64,000 nt of DNA, taken from Streptomyces cucumeris. Lineage in GTDB: Bacteria > Actinomycetota > Actinomycetes > Streptomycetales > Streptomycetaceae. Location of the stretch: the NCBI RefSeq assembly GCF_024295805.1, contig NZ_JANCLX010000002.1, forward strand, positions 162,720 to 226,719. Direction: 5' to 3'. The notes beneath the pieces were generated by a model that worked only from the letters and a program-made list of their open reading frames with translations, was not told the origin of the DNA and searched no databases. Below are positions 1 through 9,829 of the stretch, piece after piece (within the stretch, counting starts at the first letter, position 1; each line of letters starts with the position of its first letter). The translations under genes were made by a program, and so were the position numbers.

Positions 1-960
1 CGCACCCGGGACGGCGTCGCCGAGGCCCTCGGCGGAGTCAGCTACGCCGTGGACGCGGGCCGGACACTGGCCGTCCTGGGCGAGTCCGGCTCCGGGAAGT
101 CGGTCAGCGCCCAGGCCGTCATGGGCATCCTCGACTCGCCGCCCGCCTCCGTCACCGGCGGTCAGGTCCTCTTCCACGGCCGGGACCTGCTGACGATGAG
201 TCCGCGGGAGCGGCGTTCGGTGCGCGGTGCCGCGATGGCGATGATCTTCCAGGACGCGCTGTCGGCCCTCAACCCGGTGCTGACGGTGGGCGCCCAGCTC
301 GCCGAGATGTACGAGGTGCACCGCGGGACGTCCCGTAAGGACGCCCGTGCGCGGGCGGTCGAGCTGATGGACCGGGTCCGGATCCCCGCGGCGAAGGCCC
401 GGGTCGACGACTACCCCCACCAGTTCTCCGGCGGGATGCGCCAGCGGATCATGATCGCCATGGCGATCGCCCTGGAGCCGGAGCTGATCATCGCCGACGA
501 GCCCACCACCGCCCTGGACGTCACCGTCCAGGCCCAGGTCATGGATCTGCTCGATGAGTTGCGCCGTGAGTACGCGATGGGGCTGATCCTGATCACCCAT
601 GACCTCGGGGTGGTCGCGGACGTCGCGGACAGCATCGCCGTGATGTACGCCGGGCGGATCATGGAGACCGCGCCGGTCCAGGAGCTCTACCGGCGCCCGG
701 CCCATCCGTACACCCGTGGACTGCTGGACTCCATCCCGCGCGTGGACCACCAGGGCAAGGAGCTCTACGCCATCAAGGGGCTGCCGCCCAGCCTCCTCTC
801 CGTCCCCACCGGCTGTCCGTTCCACCCGCGCTGCCCGCGTGCCCAGGAGATCTGCCGCACCGAACGCCCGCCGCTGTACGAGGTGCCGGATGTGACGGAC
901 ACCGCCGCGCCCGGACGGGCCAGCGCGTGCCACTTCTGGAAGGACGAACTCGATGCCTGA
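1..960 (+). CDS. Peptide ABC transporter ATP-binding protein, DppD/OppD-like (5' end outside window)
   Basis: First nucleotide-binding subunit of a di/oligopeptide importer; it hydrolyses ATP at the cytoplasmic face of a permease pair. The reading frame is open from base 1, so the true start lies upstream. Visible motifs are Walker A GESGSGKS near bases 79-102, the signature FSGGMRQR near 424, Walker [13 protein letters not shown] near 484, the switch His in LILITHDLG, and the C-terminal oligopeptide-transporter cysteine motif CPFHPRCP near 820. The stop overlaps the next gene by 8 bp, which implies translational coupling with a DppF-type partner. Permease and binding-protein genes are presumably upstream of the window. 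Specificity cannot be read from an ATPase. Confidence 0.93.
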   Translation, partial: RTRDGVAEALGGVSYAVDAGRTLAVLGESGSGKSVSAQAVMGILDSPPASVTGGQVLFHGRDLLTMSPRERRSVRGAAMAMIFQDALSALNPVLTVGAQLAEMYEVHRGTSRKDARARAVELMDRVRIPAAKARVDDYPHQFSGGMRQRIMIAMAIALEPELIIADEPTTALDVTVQAQVMDLLDELRREYAMGLILITHDLGVVADVADSIAVMYAGRIMETAPVQELYRRPAHPYTRGLLDSIPRVDHQGKELYAIKGLPPSLLSVPTGCPFHPRCPRAQEICRTERPPLYEVPDVTDTAAPGRASACHFWKDELDA

Positions 961-2008
961 GCAACGCGTGCAGTCCGCCGAGTCCGTTCTCGAGGTCCGC
1001 GACCTCGCCAAGCTCTACCCGCTCACCCGGGGCGTCCTGGTCAAGCGGCGGATCGGCGCGGTCCGGGCGGTGGACACCGTCTCCTTCGACCTGCGGCGCG
1101 GCGAGACCCTCGGCATCGTCGGCGAGTCCGGCTGCGGCAAGTCCACCGTCGCCCGGCTGCTGGTCAACCTGGAACGGCCGACCGCAGGGGCGATCCGCTA
1201 TCGCGGCGAGGACATCAGCCGGCTCTCCGGCCGGGCGCTCAGCCATGTCCGGCGCAATATCCAGATGGTCTTCCAGGACCCCTACACCTCGCTCAACCCC
1301 CGGATGACGGTCGGTGACATCGTCGGTGAACCCTTCGAGATCCACCCCGAGGCGGCGCCCAAGGGCGACCGGCGCCGCAGGGTCCAGGAACTCCTGGATG
1401 TGGTCGGCCTCAACCCCGAGCACATCAACCGCTATCCGCACCAGTTCTCCGGCGGCCAGCGCCAGCGTGTGGGCATCGCCCGGGGGCTGGCCCTGCGGCC
1501 GGAGGTCATCGTCGCCGACGAACCGGTCTCCGCACTCGACGTCTCGGTCCAGGCGCAGGTGGTGAACCTGATGGAGCGGCTCCAGGACGAGTTCGGCCTC
1601 TCCTACGTCTTCATCGCCCATGACCTCTCGGTGGTCCGGCACATCTGCGACCGGGTGGCGGTGATGTACCTGGGCCGGTTCGCGGAGACCGGCACCGACA
1701 CCGAGATCTACGAACACCCCACCCACCCCTACACCCAGGCGCTGCTGTCCGCCGTCCCCGTTCCCGACCCCGGCGCGCGCGCCCGCCGGACCCGCATCCT
1801 CCTGTCCGGCGACGTCCCCTCCCCGGCCGATCCGCCCTCCGGCTGCCGCTTCCGCACCCGCTGCTGGAAGGCGCGCGACCGCTGCGCGGTGGACGTACCG
1901 GCGCTGGCCGTCCCGGAGGCGTTCCGCACCACCGACGGCCCGGCGGCCCACGCCTCCGCCTGCCACTTCGCCGAGGAACGCGTCGCGGTGACCCCGGGGC
2001 TGGCCTAG
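953..2008 (+). CDS. Peptide ABC transporter ATP-binding protein, DppF/OppF-like
   Basis: Second ATPase of the same peptide importer, 351 residues, the usual OppF/DppF length. It shows Walker A GESGCGKS, a Q-loop in [13 protein letters not shown], signature [17 protein letters not shown], Walker [14 protein letters not shown]-loop IAHDLSVV, and the C-terminal CRFRTRCW cysteine motif. The ATG lies inside the end of the upstream ATPase gene. The TAG stop at 2006-2008 overlaps the stop of the convergent downstream gene (palindrome CTAG at 2005-2008), so no terminator fits between them. Confidence 0.94.
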   Translation: MPEQRVQSAESVLEVRDLAKLYPLTRGVLVKRRIGAVRAVDTVSFDLRRGETLGIVGESGCGKSTVARLLVNLERPTAGAIRYRGEDISRLSGRALSHVRRNIQMVFQDPYTSLNPRMTVGDIVGEPFEIHPEAAPKGDRRRRVQELLDVVGLNPEHINRYPHQFSGGQRQRVGIARGLALRPEVIVADEPVSALDVSVQAQVVNLMERLQDEFGLSYVFIAHDLSVVRHICDRVAVMYLGRFAETGTDTEIYEHPTHPYTQALLSAVPVPDPGARARRTRILLSGDVPSPADPPSGCRFRTRCWKARDRCAVDVPALAVPEAFRTTDGPAAHASACHFAEERVAVTPGLA

Positions 2009-2460
2009 CCCCAGTGCTCCGGGTGGAACCGGACCGGGACGCCCGGGGCGAAGGCGTTGACGGCGGCCTCCAGGCGGTCGCGGTCGACCCGCCACAGGAC
2101 CAGCGTCCGGCTCGCCCGGAAGACCTCGTAGTCGATATGGGGCGCCAAGGCCGCGGCCGTCACCGCCTTGAGGTTCCGGTTGGGCCCGGGCAACTCCGGT
2201 GCGTCCGACCGCCGTTCGACCCCCACGTATCGCATCGGCGAGGGCCCCGCCGTCGGATGCGCCCACATCACCACGGACTCGATGTCCTGCCACAGCACCC
2301 GCGCGGTGTGCTGCCGATGCCGGGCCGGCGCCCCGCCGAGGAGCACCCCGTCCGCGTCCACCCGGAAGGCCACCAGCTTCTTCCAGCCGTACCCCCCGAG
2401 GAGCTGGAACGGCGACCGGGTGAAGTGTTCCTCGTACACGGGGGACGCGGCTTTGGTCAT
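2005..2460 (-). CDS. Conserved hypothetical protein, about 151 aa
   Basis: I recognise no named family. The protein is soluble, without a signal peptide or transmembrane segment. It contains alternating hydrophobic stretches such as [16 protein letters not shown] and ends in a Pro/His-rich tail (VRFHPEHWG). The start at 2460 (MTKAASP) is chosen because the protein-like composition begins there; 2478 and 2508 are alternative in-frame starts. It converges on the peptide-transporter ATPase gene with overlapping stops. The body looks like a small beta-rich domain comparable to the PH-like domains common in Streptomyces, but that is only an impression. Confidence 0.7.
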   Translation of the reverse strand: MTKAASPVYEEHFTRSPFQLLGGYGWKKLVAFRVDADGVLLGGAPARHRQHTARVLWQDIESVVMWAHPTAGPSPMRYVGVERRSDAPELPGPNRNLKAVTAAALAPHIDYEVFRASRTLVLWRVDRDRLEAAVNAFAPGVPVRFHPEHWG

Positions 2461-2504
2461 GGCCGGAACCCTACTCATGCGCGATGCCCGTCCGGCAAGC
2501 TGCG

Positions 2505-3147
2505 TCACCGCTGCCGCGGGCAGGCAGTAGCCGGGACCAACAGCGTGTTGAGCTGAGCCGCGGTGGACTCGGGGTCCGTGGTGTGGTGAAGGGTGCGGAT
2601 CCCGAGGGCCTCCGCAGGTGGCAGGTTATGTGCATGGTCGTCCACGAAGACGCACTCGGCACCGGTCAGTCCCAGCGCATCCAGTGCCAACTGGTAGATG
2701 GCCGGTGACGGCTTCCGCACCCCGGCGCGCTCGGACAGGACCACCGCGTCGAACTCGTCCTCCCACATGCCGAGGGCCTCGTACGGGTTGAACGGCTCAA
2801 GACCGAAGCTGTTGGACAGCATCGCGACCTTCACTCCAGCCTCGCGCGCCCGCTGGGCTGCCGCGACGATCGGGTTCTGGCCGCAGGTTCGCAAGGGCCC
2901 GGCGCATCAGATCAGTCGGATCCACGCCGAGGATCCCTCCGATCACCCGGTTCCAGTCCTCCTGTGCAGCCCTGCCGACTTCGAGGTCCGCGTAGATACG
3001 GACCCCGTCAGGATGCTTCTCCAAGGCGTGGAAGTAGGCGCCGGGTGCGAGGCCTTCGGAGCGCTCGAACGCCTGACCGTTGAGCTTCATTCGTGTGGTG
3101 AGGACGCCGCCGAAGTCGAGGATCAGGCCGCGGTAGGAGGTGGACAA
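2505..3147 (-). pseudogene. HAD-superfamily hydrolase, frameshifted
   Basis: The N-terminal part, from a TTG at 3147 after GGAGAGGAG, encodes STSYRGLILDFGGVLTT with the DFGGVLT nucleophile motif of HAD phosphatases and runs in frame to about 2880. The C-terminal part (motif II AMLSNSFG, motif III Lys in GVRKPSP, motif IV VFVDDHAHN) lies in another frame from about 2890 to 2505. Removing one base near 2875-2885 joins LANLRP to NPIVAAAQRA and restores a protein of about 213 residues with all four HAD motifs in order. The gene is therefore either broken by a recent single-base insertion or carries a sequencing error. Substrate is unknown. Confidence 0.8.
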
Positions 3148-3415
3148 TGGAACTCCTCTCCCAGTGGTGATGAGCGTGCTGTTCGCAGACACGGTGCAGA
3201 GGGCCGTTGGTCTCGCGAGGCATGAGCGACGACCTCCGAGGCCAGGGCCGATCCGCGATGCCTCCGGGGGCTGGGGAAACGGTGTTGGTGCTCGGCGCGG
3301 GGGAACGGACCGTTGACGACGGCGTGCCGCTCGGTGTGTTCCGCTGACTCCCGGGCACGGGCACGGGCGCCGTACCCCGGACGGTTGAGCCGTGCGGGGG
3401 CATAGGCTCTCCGGC

Positions 3416-3736
3416 ATGACGGACAGTGGACACTCCGTAGTGATCACGACGACCGACGCGGAAGAGAAGGCGAAGGAGTTGGCAGGTGTCGTGGTGGCCG
3501 AGCAACTCGCCGCCTGTGCACAGGTCTACCCCATCTCCTCCGTGTACCGATGGGAGGGCAAGATCCAGCACGATCAAGAATGGCGGATCGACTTCAAGAC
3601 CCGCTCTGACCTGGTCGACGAGTTGACCCGCTTCATCGCCGAGCATCACGATTACGATGAGCCGGAGATCATTGCCACTCCGGTCACCGGTGGATCCGCT
3701 GGATATCTCAACTGGGTCTCCACCGAGACCAAGTAG
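3416..3736 (+). CDS. cutA: CutA-family divalent-ion tolerance protein
   Basis: 106 residues, the full length of CutA1 trimeric proteins. Family landmarks are the opening SVVITTTDAEEKAKELA, LAACAQVYPISSVYRWEGKI with the conserved Cys and the YRWEGKI strand, EWRIDFKTR, and IIATPVTGGSAGYLNWV near the end. The ATG at 3416 is preferred over an upstream start at 3392 because family similarity begins there. CutA is linked in E. coli to copper and divalent-cation tolerance, but its biochemical role is unsettled. The next gene converges 5 bp downstream. Base composition is visibly less GC-rich than in most of the window. Confidence 0.88.
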   Translation: MTDSGHSVVITTTDAEEKAKELAGVVVAEQLAACAQVYPISSVYRWEGKIQHDQEWRIDFKTRSDLVDELTRFIAEHHDYDEPEIIATPVTGGSAGYLNWVSTETK

Positions 3737-3740
3737 CTCC

Positions 3741-5003
3741 CTATGCCACTGCGGCGCGAATCTCCTGCTGGAGATCTCGCGCCGTCGTGCTGTCCGGGAG
3801 CACTCCGGCAACCTCCTTCATGCGCACGTCGACCATGGTCACCCCGATGTAGTTGAAGGATACGGCTGTATCGAGAGCCCGGCGGGCAACCGCTGCGCCT
3901 CGATCTCCGTCGCCCGCCACCAGGTGGGCCATCGCGGCGTCGCAGAGCACCGCCACGTTGACCTTCGGGTTCCCCACGTCGAGGTGCTCCATGGATGCCT
4001 GGGCTCGGGTCAAGGCTTGCGGGTGCCCAAGCCGCGTGTAGGTGGAGACGGCCATCGAGTCGAGTCGTGCTGGTCGCAAGAACCGAACCCATGGCTGCTC
4101 TGCTTCCGGCGAGGCGTAGTCGTAGGCCGTCCGAGCCCGTTCGACGGCGCGCTCGGCGGCATCCGACCGGCCCAGCCGGGCTTGCTCCTCCGCCTCTCTC
4201 GCGGCTGCCCAGGCATGGGCTGTGGCATAGCCGGGCCCCTTCACACAGAGCTGTGCTTCCGCGAGCATCGCGGCCGCCTTGGAGGGGTTGTCGGTCCCAT
4301 AGGAGGCATAGAGGATCGCTAGCGCGTCGAGCGGTCGGTGCCCTGTCTCCTTGGCCGCATCGCGTACGGCCCGGTAGTAGTGCGCGGCCTCGGTGTACTC
4401 TCCCCGGTCCCAGGCTGCCCAGCCAGCGAGCGCCGTCGTTTCGCCTGCGGAGATGATGAGCTCGGTTCGTCGCTGTCCCGCTCTGGGGATCATCGCGGTG
4501 ATGCAGTCGAGGTGCGCCGCGATACGAGCGGAGAGCAGCGGAGCGGGGACATGCTCCTCGTCCGTGTACAAGTCGGCGGTACCGCTGATGAGGTGCCGTA
4601 CGGCGTCTTCGTCCACCTGACCACCGGAGAGGGCCATAGCAAGCCTTCCCCACGGTTCCGCCGCCGTGCCGGCCGCCGCCGCAGCCGTACCCAAGAACGT
4701 CCTTCGGTCCACTGGTCCCTCCGCGCTTTCGTCGGGTCCTTCCAGAGAGAGTCGTTCAAGTTTGCGCCGGCGCCTGGATGCCGCAGCGGCACGGTTCAGC
4801 AGGTCCACCGGGACTCCGAGGGAGTCCGCGAGCTGCTCGCGCCAGTAGGGCCCGGGGATGACACAACGCTCCCAGTCGGAGACCTGGTGACGGTCGCTGT
4901 GACGCCCCGTCCGGCGGTTCAGGTCGTCGGCGAGTTCCTGTTGCGTACGGCCGGTGCTCTCCCTCAGCCCCTTGAGCAGCGGCCCTAATTCGTGCTCTCG
5001 CAT
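3741..5003 (-). CDS. XRE-family helix-turn-helix regulator with TPR-like C-terminal half
   Basis: 420 residues from ATG 5003, preceded by AGGGGACGG. Residues about 8-66 form an XRE/lambda-repressor HTH (LKGLRESTGRTQQELADDL ... QVSDWERC). A linker with RRTFLG near residue 100 precedes an alpha-helical C-terminal half of about 300 residues that resembles the TPR-like region of Streptomyces NsdA-type regulators. Codon 6 is TTA (bases 4986-4988), so translation may need the bldA tRNA. The gene is divergent from an ATP-binding-protein gene, the layout of the numerous XRE/HATPase regulator pairs of Streptomyces. It probably controls itself and the peptide/methyltransferase genes downstream of its partner. 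Confidence 0.85.
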   Translation of the reverse strand: MREHELGPLLKGLRESTGRTQQELADDLNRRTGRHSDRHQVSDWERCVIPGPYWREQLADSLGVPVDLLNRAAAASRRRRKLERLSLEGPDESAEGPVDRRTFLGTAAAAAGTAAEPWGRLAMALSGGQVDEDAVRHLISGTADLYTDEEHVPAPLLSARIAAHLDCITAMIPRAGQRRTELIISAGETTALAGWAAWDRGEYTEAAHYYRAVRDAAKETGHRPLDALAILYASYGTDNPSKAAAMLAEAQLCVKGPGYATAHAWAAAREAEEQARLGRSDAAERAVERARTAYDYASPEAEQPWVRFLRPARLDSMAVSTYTRLGHPQALTRAQASMEHLDVGNPKVNVAVLCDAAMAHLVAGDGDRGAAVARRALDTAVSFNYIGVTMVDVRMKEVAGVLPDSTTARDLQQEIRAAVA

Positions 5004-5232
5004 GTCCCGTCCCCTTGGACTCGATCGGCCAGCACGTGACGTAGAAGCCAACAGGGAAAGCCAACACGAAGAAACGCCCAACACGTCGGCTACTCCGCGC
5101 ATCGAGGCACCGCCGTTGACTTGTCCGGGTAGAGGAGCGGGCGCCCCGGACGTCTCTCCCCGCGGCTTGGAGGAGCGCATCACTCTTGCTTCCCAGCCAC
5201 GTCAATCCGCAACCACCTCGGGAAGGGACCCA

Positions 5233-5715
5233 GTGACCACGACCGCGACGAGGCCTGTCGGGATCGGTACGCCTGATTACTCCGAAGTGTTACCCCGTGA
5301 GGAGGTGTCTTCCTCCCATGCACGGCGGTTGGTCAAGATCGCGCTCCACGCCTGGAGGCTCGAATGCCTTGTGGATGAAGCGTCCTTGATCGTTGCTGAG
5401 TTGGTGAGCAACGCCGTACGGCACGGAGCGGGAACGGTCATTCGCATCAAGATCGACCGCCTTCCGGAGCAGGTGGTTCGCATCGCTGTGAGTGACGGAT
5501 CGCGTGGTCTGCCGCAGATTCGCACCCGCGGCACGGACGAGGACTCCGGACGCGGCCTCCTGCTCGTCGAGGCCCTGGCTCGCCGGTGGAACTACGACTT
5601 GGACGAATCGGGCAAGGTCGTCTGGGCCGAATTGCCTGCCTGTGACAGCCAGGCTCAAGCGTCGGGAGAAGCAGTGATCGACCACTCTGCTCATGTCTCT
5701 CCGACTGCCCATTGA
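5233..5715 (+). CDS. ATP-binding protein, RsbW-like HATPase (anti-sigma-type)
   Basis: 160 residues. GTG 5233 is preceded by GGGAAGGGA at good spacing. The fold is a GHKL/HATPase_c domain of the RsbW/SpoIIAB kind: the N-box is ELVSNAVRHG (residues 56-65), G1 is the DGSRGLP segment and G2 is GRGLLLVEALA. Such small proteins normally bind a sigma factor, an antagonist or a partner XRE protein; kinase activity is not assured. Leu20 is encoded by TTA (5290-5292), the second TTA in this locus. It is divergent from the XRE gene and lies 95 bp upstream of the 42-residue peptide gene, probably in the same transcript. Confidence 0.87.
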   Translation: MTTTATRPVGIGTPDYSEVLPREEVSSSHARRLVKIALHAWRLECLVDEASLIVAELVSNAVRHGAGTVIRIKIDRLPEQVVRIAVSDGSRGLPQIRTRGTDEDSGRGLLLVEALARRWNYDLDESGKVVWAELPACDSQAQASGEAVIDHSAHVSPTAH

Positions 5716-5810
5716 CCCCCGCTCGGGCCTCCCGTCCTACGAGGACGTGAAGGAGTAGCCGGGCGGGATCTTGCACCACCGCAGCAACACTACGACCGAA
5801 GGGAGCAGTC

Positions 5811-5939
5811 ATGGGATGGGGAACGGGACAAGGCGGCAGCGGGGGCGACGGCAAGCACTCGGGGAAGAAGGACCCGGGTACGTCGGCGCCGTCGCCGGAC
5901 ACGGCGCAGCCCAAGCAGCCGCCGAAGCACGGGAAGTAG
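5811..5939 (+). CDS. Small Gly/Pro/Lys-rich peptide, 42 aa (candidate methyltransferase substrate)
   Basis: ATG 5811 follows GAAGGGAG at normal spacing and the frame closes at TAG 5937-5939. The product is hydrophilic and probably disordered, begins MGWGTGQGGSGG, has no Cys, and contains three Asp: D13 before Gly, D21 before Pro and D30 before Thr. Asp-Gly is the classical site of aspartimide formation. The methyltransferase gene starts 10 bp after the stop, so the two are almost certainly co-expressed. It could be a RiPP-like precursor acted on by that enzyme, a small regulatory partner like the DUF397 proteins usually found with XRE/HATPase pairs, or a protein of unrelated function. Function is not demonstrated. 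Confidence 0.68.
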   Translation: MGWGTGQGGSGGDGKHSGKKDPGTSAPSPDTAQPKQPPKHGK

Positions 5940-5949
5940 AGCGCGACTG

Positions 5950-7128
5950 GTGATGGTGAACGACGGAGCCGAGCGGACCGCCATGCGCGGTCTGCTCGGC
6001 ACTCTCAAGGAAACGCTGTCGGGGGTGCTCGCACCGGAGTGGGAACGTGCGTTCTGGGCCGCGCCCCGGCACGCATTCCTGCCGGAGAAGGTGTGGGTGG
6101 GGGATGGTCTGGCCGCCTGCGTCCGGAGTGCGGATCCCTCGGCCTGGCTGCACGCGGCCTACGCGGACGGCCCTGTGGTGACACAGATCAACGACGGTAC
6201 CGACCCGGGCAGCGGTGATCGCTGGCCCTCGTCATCGGCGTCCGCCCCATCGATCGTCTTCCGCATGCTCGACATGTTGAGCGTGGCGAATGGTCACCGC
6301 GTGCTGGAGATCGGGACGGGCACGGGCTGGAACGCCGGACTCCTGGCGCATCGGCTGGGTGCGGGGCTGGTGACCACGGTAGAGGTGGATCCCGCTCTTG
6401 CCGCGCAGGCTGCGGCTGGCCTTACGGCTGCCGGTCTGGAGCCTCGGGTAGTCACGGATGACGGCGTGGCCGGATACGCGGCAGGCGCTCCATATGACCG
6501 GGTGATCGCTACCTGTTCGGTGCGGCAGGTGCCCCGCGCCTGGGTGAAGCAGACGAAACCAGGCGGGGTGATCTTGACCCCGTGGGAGTCGCCGTGGTTC
6601 TGCTACGGCTTGCTCCGGCTGACGGTGGACGGGCAGGGCATGGCATCGGGGTGGTTCTCTCCTCATTCGGCGTTCATGCTCATGCGTAACCAGCGTACGG
6701 ACCTGCGGATCTACCGGGACGTGGTACGGGACGAGCACGTACCGAGCGAGTCGGTCACCCGTCTGTCGCCATGGGAGGTCACCGGAGACGAATGGGCGGC
6801 TCAGTTCGCCGTCGGGCTCCAACTCCGCGACCTCTGGCGGGCTTGGCATGACAACCCCGATGTGGAGGGAGTGACGTCCCGGCTGTGGCTGGCCACCACC
6901 GACGCCGAGTCGTGGGCGGCCGTCGACTGGGATGGCCGGAGCGACGATCAGTTCACGGTATGGGAGCACGGCTCCCGTCGCCTGTGGGGCTCGGTGGAGG
7001 CCGCTTATGCGTGGTGGCGGGCCATGGGCAGCCCTGGGCCGGACCGCTTCGGCATGACGATCACTCCCGAAGGTCAGCACACGGCTTGGCTGGACTCCCC
7101 GGACCAGCCGGTGCCCGACCTGAGCTGA
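5950..7128 (+). CDS. PCMT-type SAM-dependent methyltransferase with C-terminal extension
   Basis: 392 residues from GTG 5950; ATG 5953 or GTG 5956 are equally possible. The N-terminal half resembles protein-L-isoaspartate O-methyltransferase: WAAPRHAFLPE near residue 35, SAPSIVFRMLDML, then SAM motif I VLEIGTGTGWNAG near residues 118-130 and an acidic residue after TTVEVD. Residues after about 230 form an extension not present in housekeeping PCMT. In Streptomyces, related enzymes occur in peptide clusters (FxLD lanthipeptides, graspetides, and linear isoaspartate peptides reported as pamtides), where they methylate Asp and drive aspartimide or isoaspartate formation. The adjacent 42-residue peptide with an Asp-Gly site fits such a role. 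This is inference from context. Confidence 0.85.
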   Translation: MMVNDGAERTAMRGLLGTLKETLSGVLAPEWERAFWAAPRHAFLPEKVWVGDGLAACVRSADPSAWLHAAYADGPVVTQINDGTDPGSGDRWPSSSASAPSIVFRMLDMLSVANGHRVLEIGTGTGWNAGLLAHRLGAGLVTTVEVDPALAAQAAAGLTAAGLEPRVVTDDGVAGYAAGAPYDRVIATCSVRQVPRAWVKQTKPGGVILTPWESPWFCYGLLRLTVDGQGMASGWFSPHSAFMLMRNQRTDLRIYRDVVRDEHVPSESVTRLSPWEVTGDEWAAQFAVGLQLRDLWRAWHDNPDVEGVTSRLWLATTDAESWAAVDWDGRSDDQFTVWEHGSRRLWGSVEAAYAWWRAMGSPGPDRFGMTITPEGQHTAWLDSPDQPVPDLS

Positions 7129-7207
7129 CGGGAACCGCCGGAGTCGTCACCTTCCCCGTCACAACAACTCCGCTCCGGAGGAACGGTGATGGACTACCGT
7201 CCCCGGC

Positions 7208-7597
7208 ATGGGCGATGAACACACCATCGAGATCCGGCTCGGCGTCTACGCCACCGACGGGACCGCCGCCGGGCTGGCCACGGCGTGTGGGCGGGTGTTG
7301 GTGGCGCGAGGGGTGGAGCACCGGGTGTCGGTGCTCGGGGCGGGAGAGCCGGCGGGCGACGGTGGGAGGTCGCTCGGCGCGTTCCACGAGGATCTCGTGG
7401 AGCAGTGGCGGCTGACCCATCCCGGGGCGGACCCCGGGGCGCGGGCAGTGTGGGAGATCCGGGTGGCGCTGGGCCCCGTTCCGGGCGGGGTGGAGGAGGT
7501 GCGCGCGGAGCTGGTGCGGGTCATCTGCCCGGACCCCGGGCACCGTTCGCCGTGTGAGGTGCCCTGGGCCTCGTACACCACCGGAGTGGCCGGGTAG
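7208..7597 (+). CDS. Conserved hypothetical protein, 129 aa
   Basis: Not recognised. A soluble protein of about 14 kDa with no signal or transmembrane segment. It starts MGDEHTIEIRLGVYATDGTAAGLA and ends with a cysteine-containing stretch (VICPDPGHRSPC). ATG 7208 has no convincing Shine-Dalgarno sequence; the mRNA may be leaderless or nearly so. GC at wobble positions returns to the usual Streptomyces level here, so this gene belongs with the flanking chromosome rather than the lower-GC segment to its left. It converges on the dppF-like gene with 1 bp between the stops. Confidence 0.7.
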   Translation: MGDEHTIEIRLGVYATDGTAAGLATACGRVLVARGVEHRVSVLGAGEPAGDGGRSLGAFHEDLVEQWRLTHPGADPGARAVWEIRVALGPVPGGVEEVRAELVRVICPDPGHRSPCEVPWASYTTGVAG

Positions 7598-7598
7598 T

Positions 7599-8720
<1,122 letters not shown>

Positions 8721-8733
8721 GGTTGACGGCTCC

Positions 8734-9810
8734 CTAGCCCCGGCCAAGACGGGGCTTGATCTGCTCGGTGAAGAGGGTCTGCTTCCGCTCGTCCGTGAGG
8801 TGACACGCGCCGCCCCGCCGCTCCGGCAGCACCGGCCGTTCGGTGTGGCACCGTGCCCCGTCCACCTCGCCGGTGAAGGCGCACCGGGGGTGGAACGGAC
8901 AGCCCGGTGGGGGCGCCAGCAGGCTCGGCGGGGTGCCGGGGATGGGGTTCAGCGGTGCGTCGACATCGGAGGAGAGCCGGGGCATCGACCCCAGCAGCCC
9001 CCAGGTGTACGGATGCCGGGGCGCCCGCAGCACCTCGCGGACGGTGCCGCGTTCCACCGCCCGGCCCGCGTACATCACCAGCAGGTCGTCGGCGGTGTTG
9101 GCGACCACGCCCAGATCGTGGGTGATGAGGATGATCGCGGAGCCGAACTCCTGCTGGAGGTCCTTGAGCAGATCCAGGATCTGGGCCTGGACCGTGACGT
9201 CGAGGGCGGTGGTCGGCTCATCGGCGATCAGCAGATCCGGGTTGCACACCAGCGCCATGGCGATCATCGCGCGCTGGCGCATCCCGCCGGAGAACTGGTG
9301 CGGGTAGTCGTCCACCCGCAGCGCGGGGTTGGGGATGCCGACCTTCGTCAGCATCTCCACCGCGCGCGAGCGCGCCTCGCGCTTCGACGCGCCGGTGTGC
9401 TTGCGGAACGGTTCGGCGATCTGCCGCCCCACCGTGTAGTACGGCGACAGCGCGGTCAGCGGATCCTGGAAGATCATCGCCATGGTGTTGCCGCGCAGTG
9501 TCTCCAGGGTGCGTTCCGGCGCCCCGGTCAGCTCCCGGCCGTCGAGCCGGATCTCCCCGCGGACCTCGGTGGTACGCGGATCGTGCAGCCCCAGCACGGT
9601 GAGGTTGGTGACCGACTTGCCGGAGCCGGACTCACCGACGATCCCGAGGGTCCGGCCGCGTTCGAGGTCGAAGGAGAGGCCGTCGACCGCCTTGACCACG
9701 CCGTCCTCGGTGGAGAAGCGGACGTACAGGTCGCGTACGGAGAGGAAGGCATCGGCGCCCGGGGCCGTGGGTGGCGTCGCGCCGTCGTCCGGTTTGGTGA
9801 GGGTGGTCAT
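8734..9810 (-). CDS. dppD: Peptide ABC transporter ATP-binding protein, DppD/OppD-like
   Basis: 358 residues. It contains Walker [28 protein letters not shown]-loop, [15 protein letters not shown] signature, [12 protein letters not shown]alker [11 protein letters not shown]-loop and the CPFHPRCAF cysteine motif near the C-terminus. It starts 20 bp after the DppB-like permease stop and is followed closely by dppF. It is the pair partner of DppF in powering uptake through the DppB/DppC permease. It is clearly related to the ATPase at 1-960 but belongs to a separate, complete operon. Confidence 0.93.
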   Translation of the reverse strand: MTTLTKPDDGATPPTAPGADAFLSVRDLYVRFSTEDGVVKAVDGLSFDLERGRTLGIVGESGSGKSVTNLTVLGLHDPRTTEVRGEIRLDGRELTGAPERTLETLRGNTMAMIFQDPLTALSPYYTVGRQIAEPFRKHTGASKREARSRAVEMLTKVGIPNPALRVDDYPHQFSGGMRQRAMIAMALVCNPDLLIADEPTTALDVTVQAQILDLLKDLQQEFGSAIILITHDLGVVANTADDLLVMYAGRAVERGTVREVLRAPRHPYTWGLLGSMPRLSSDVDAPLNPIPGTPPSLLAPPPGCPFHPRCAFTGEVDGARCHTERPVLPERRGGACHLTDERKQTLFTEQIKPRLGRG

Positions 9811-9829
9811 CTCGTCAGCTCCGGGGTCG

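Noticed and set aside
773..2293. Long open frames antisense to transporter ATPase genes
   Set aside because: They are mirror frames caused by high GC at third positions, with low-complexity Gly/Arg/Pro composition and no domain match.
5811..5939. DUF397 protein, the usual third member of XRE/HATPase loci
   Set aside because: The 42-residue sequence lacks the Trp-containing and GGNCVEVA-type motifs of DUF397.
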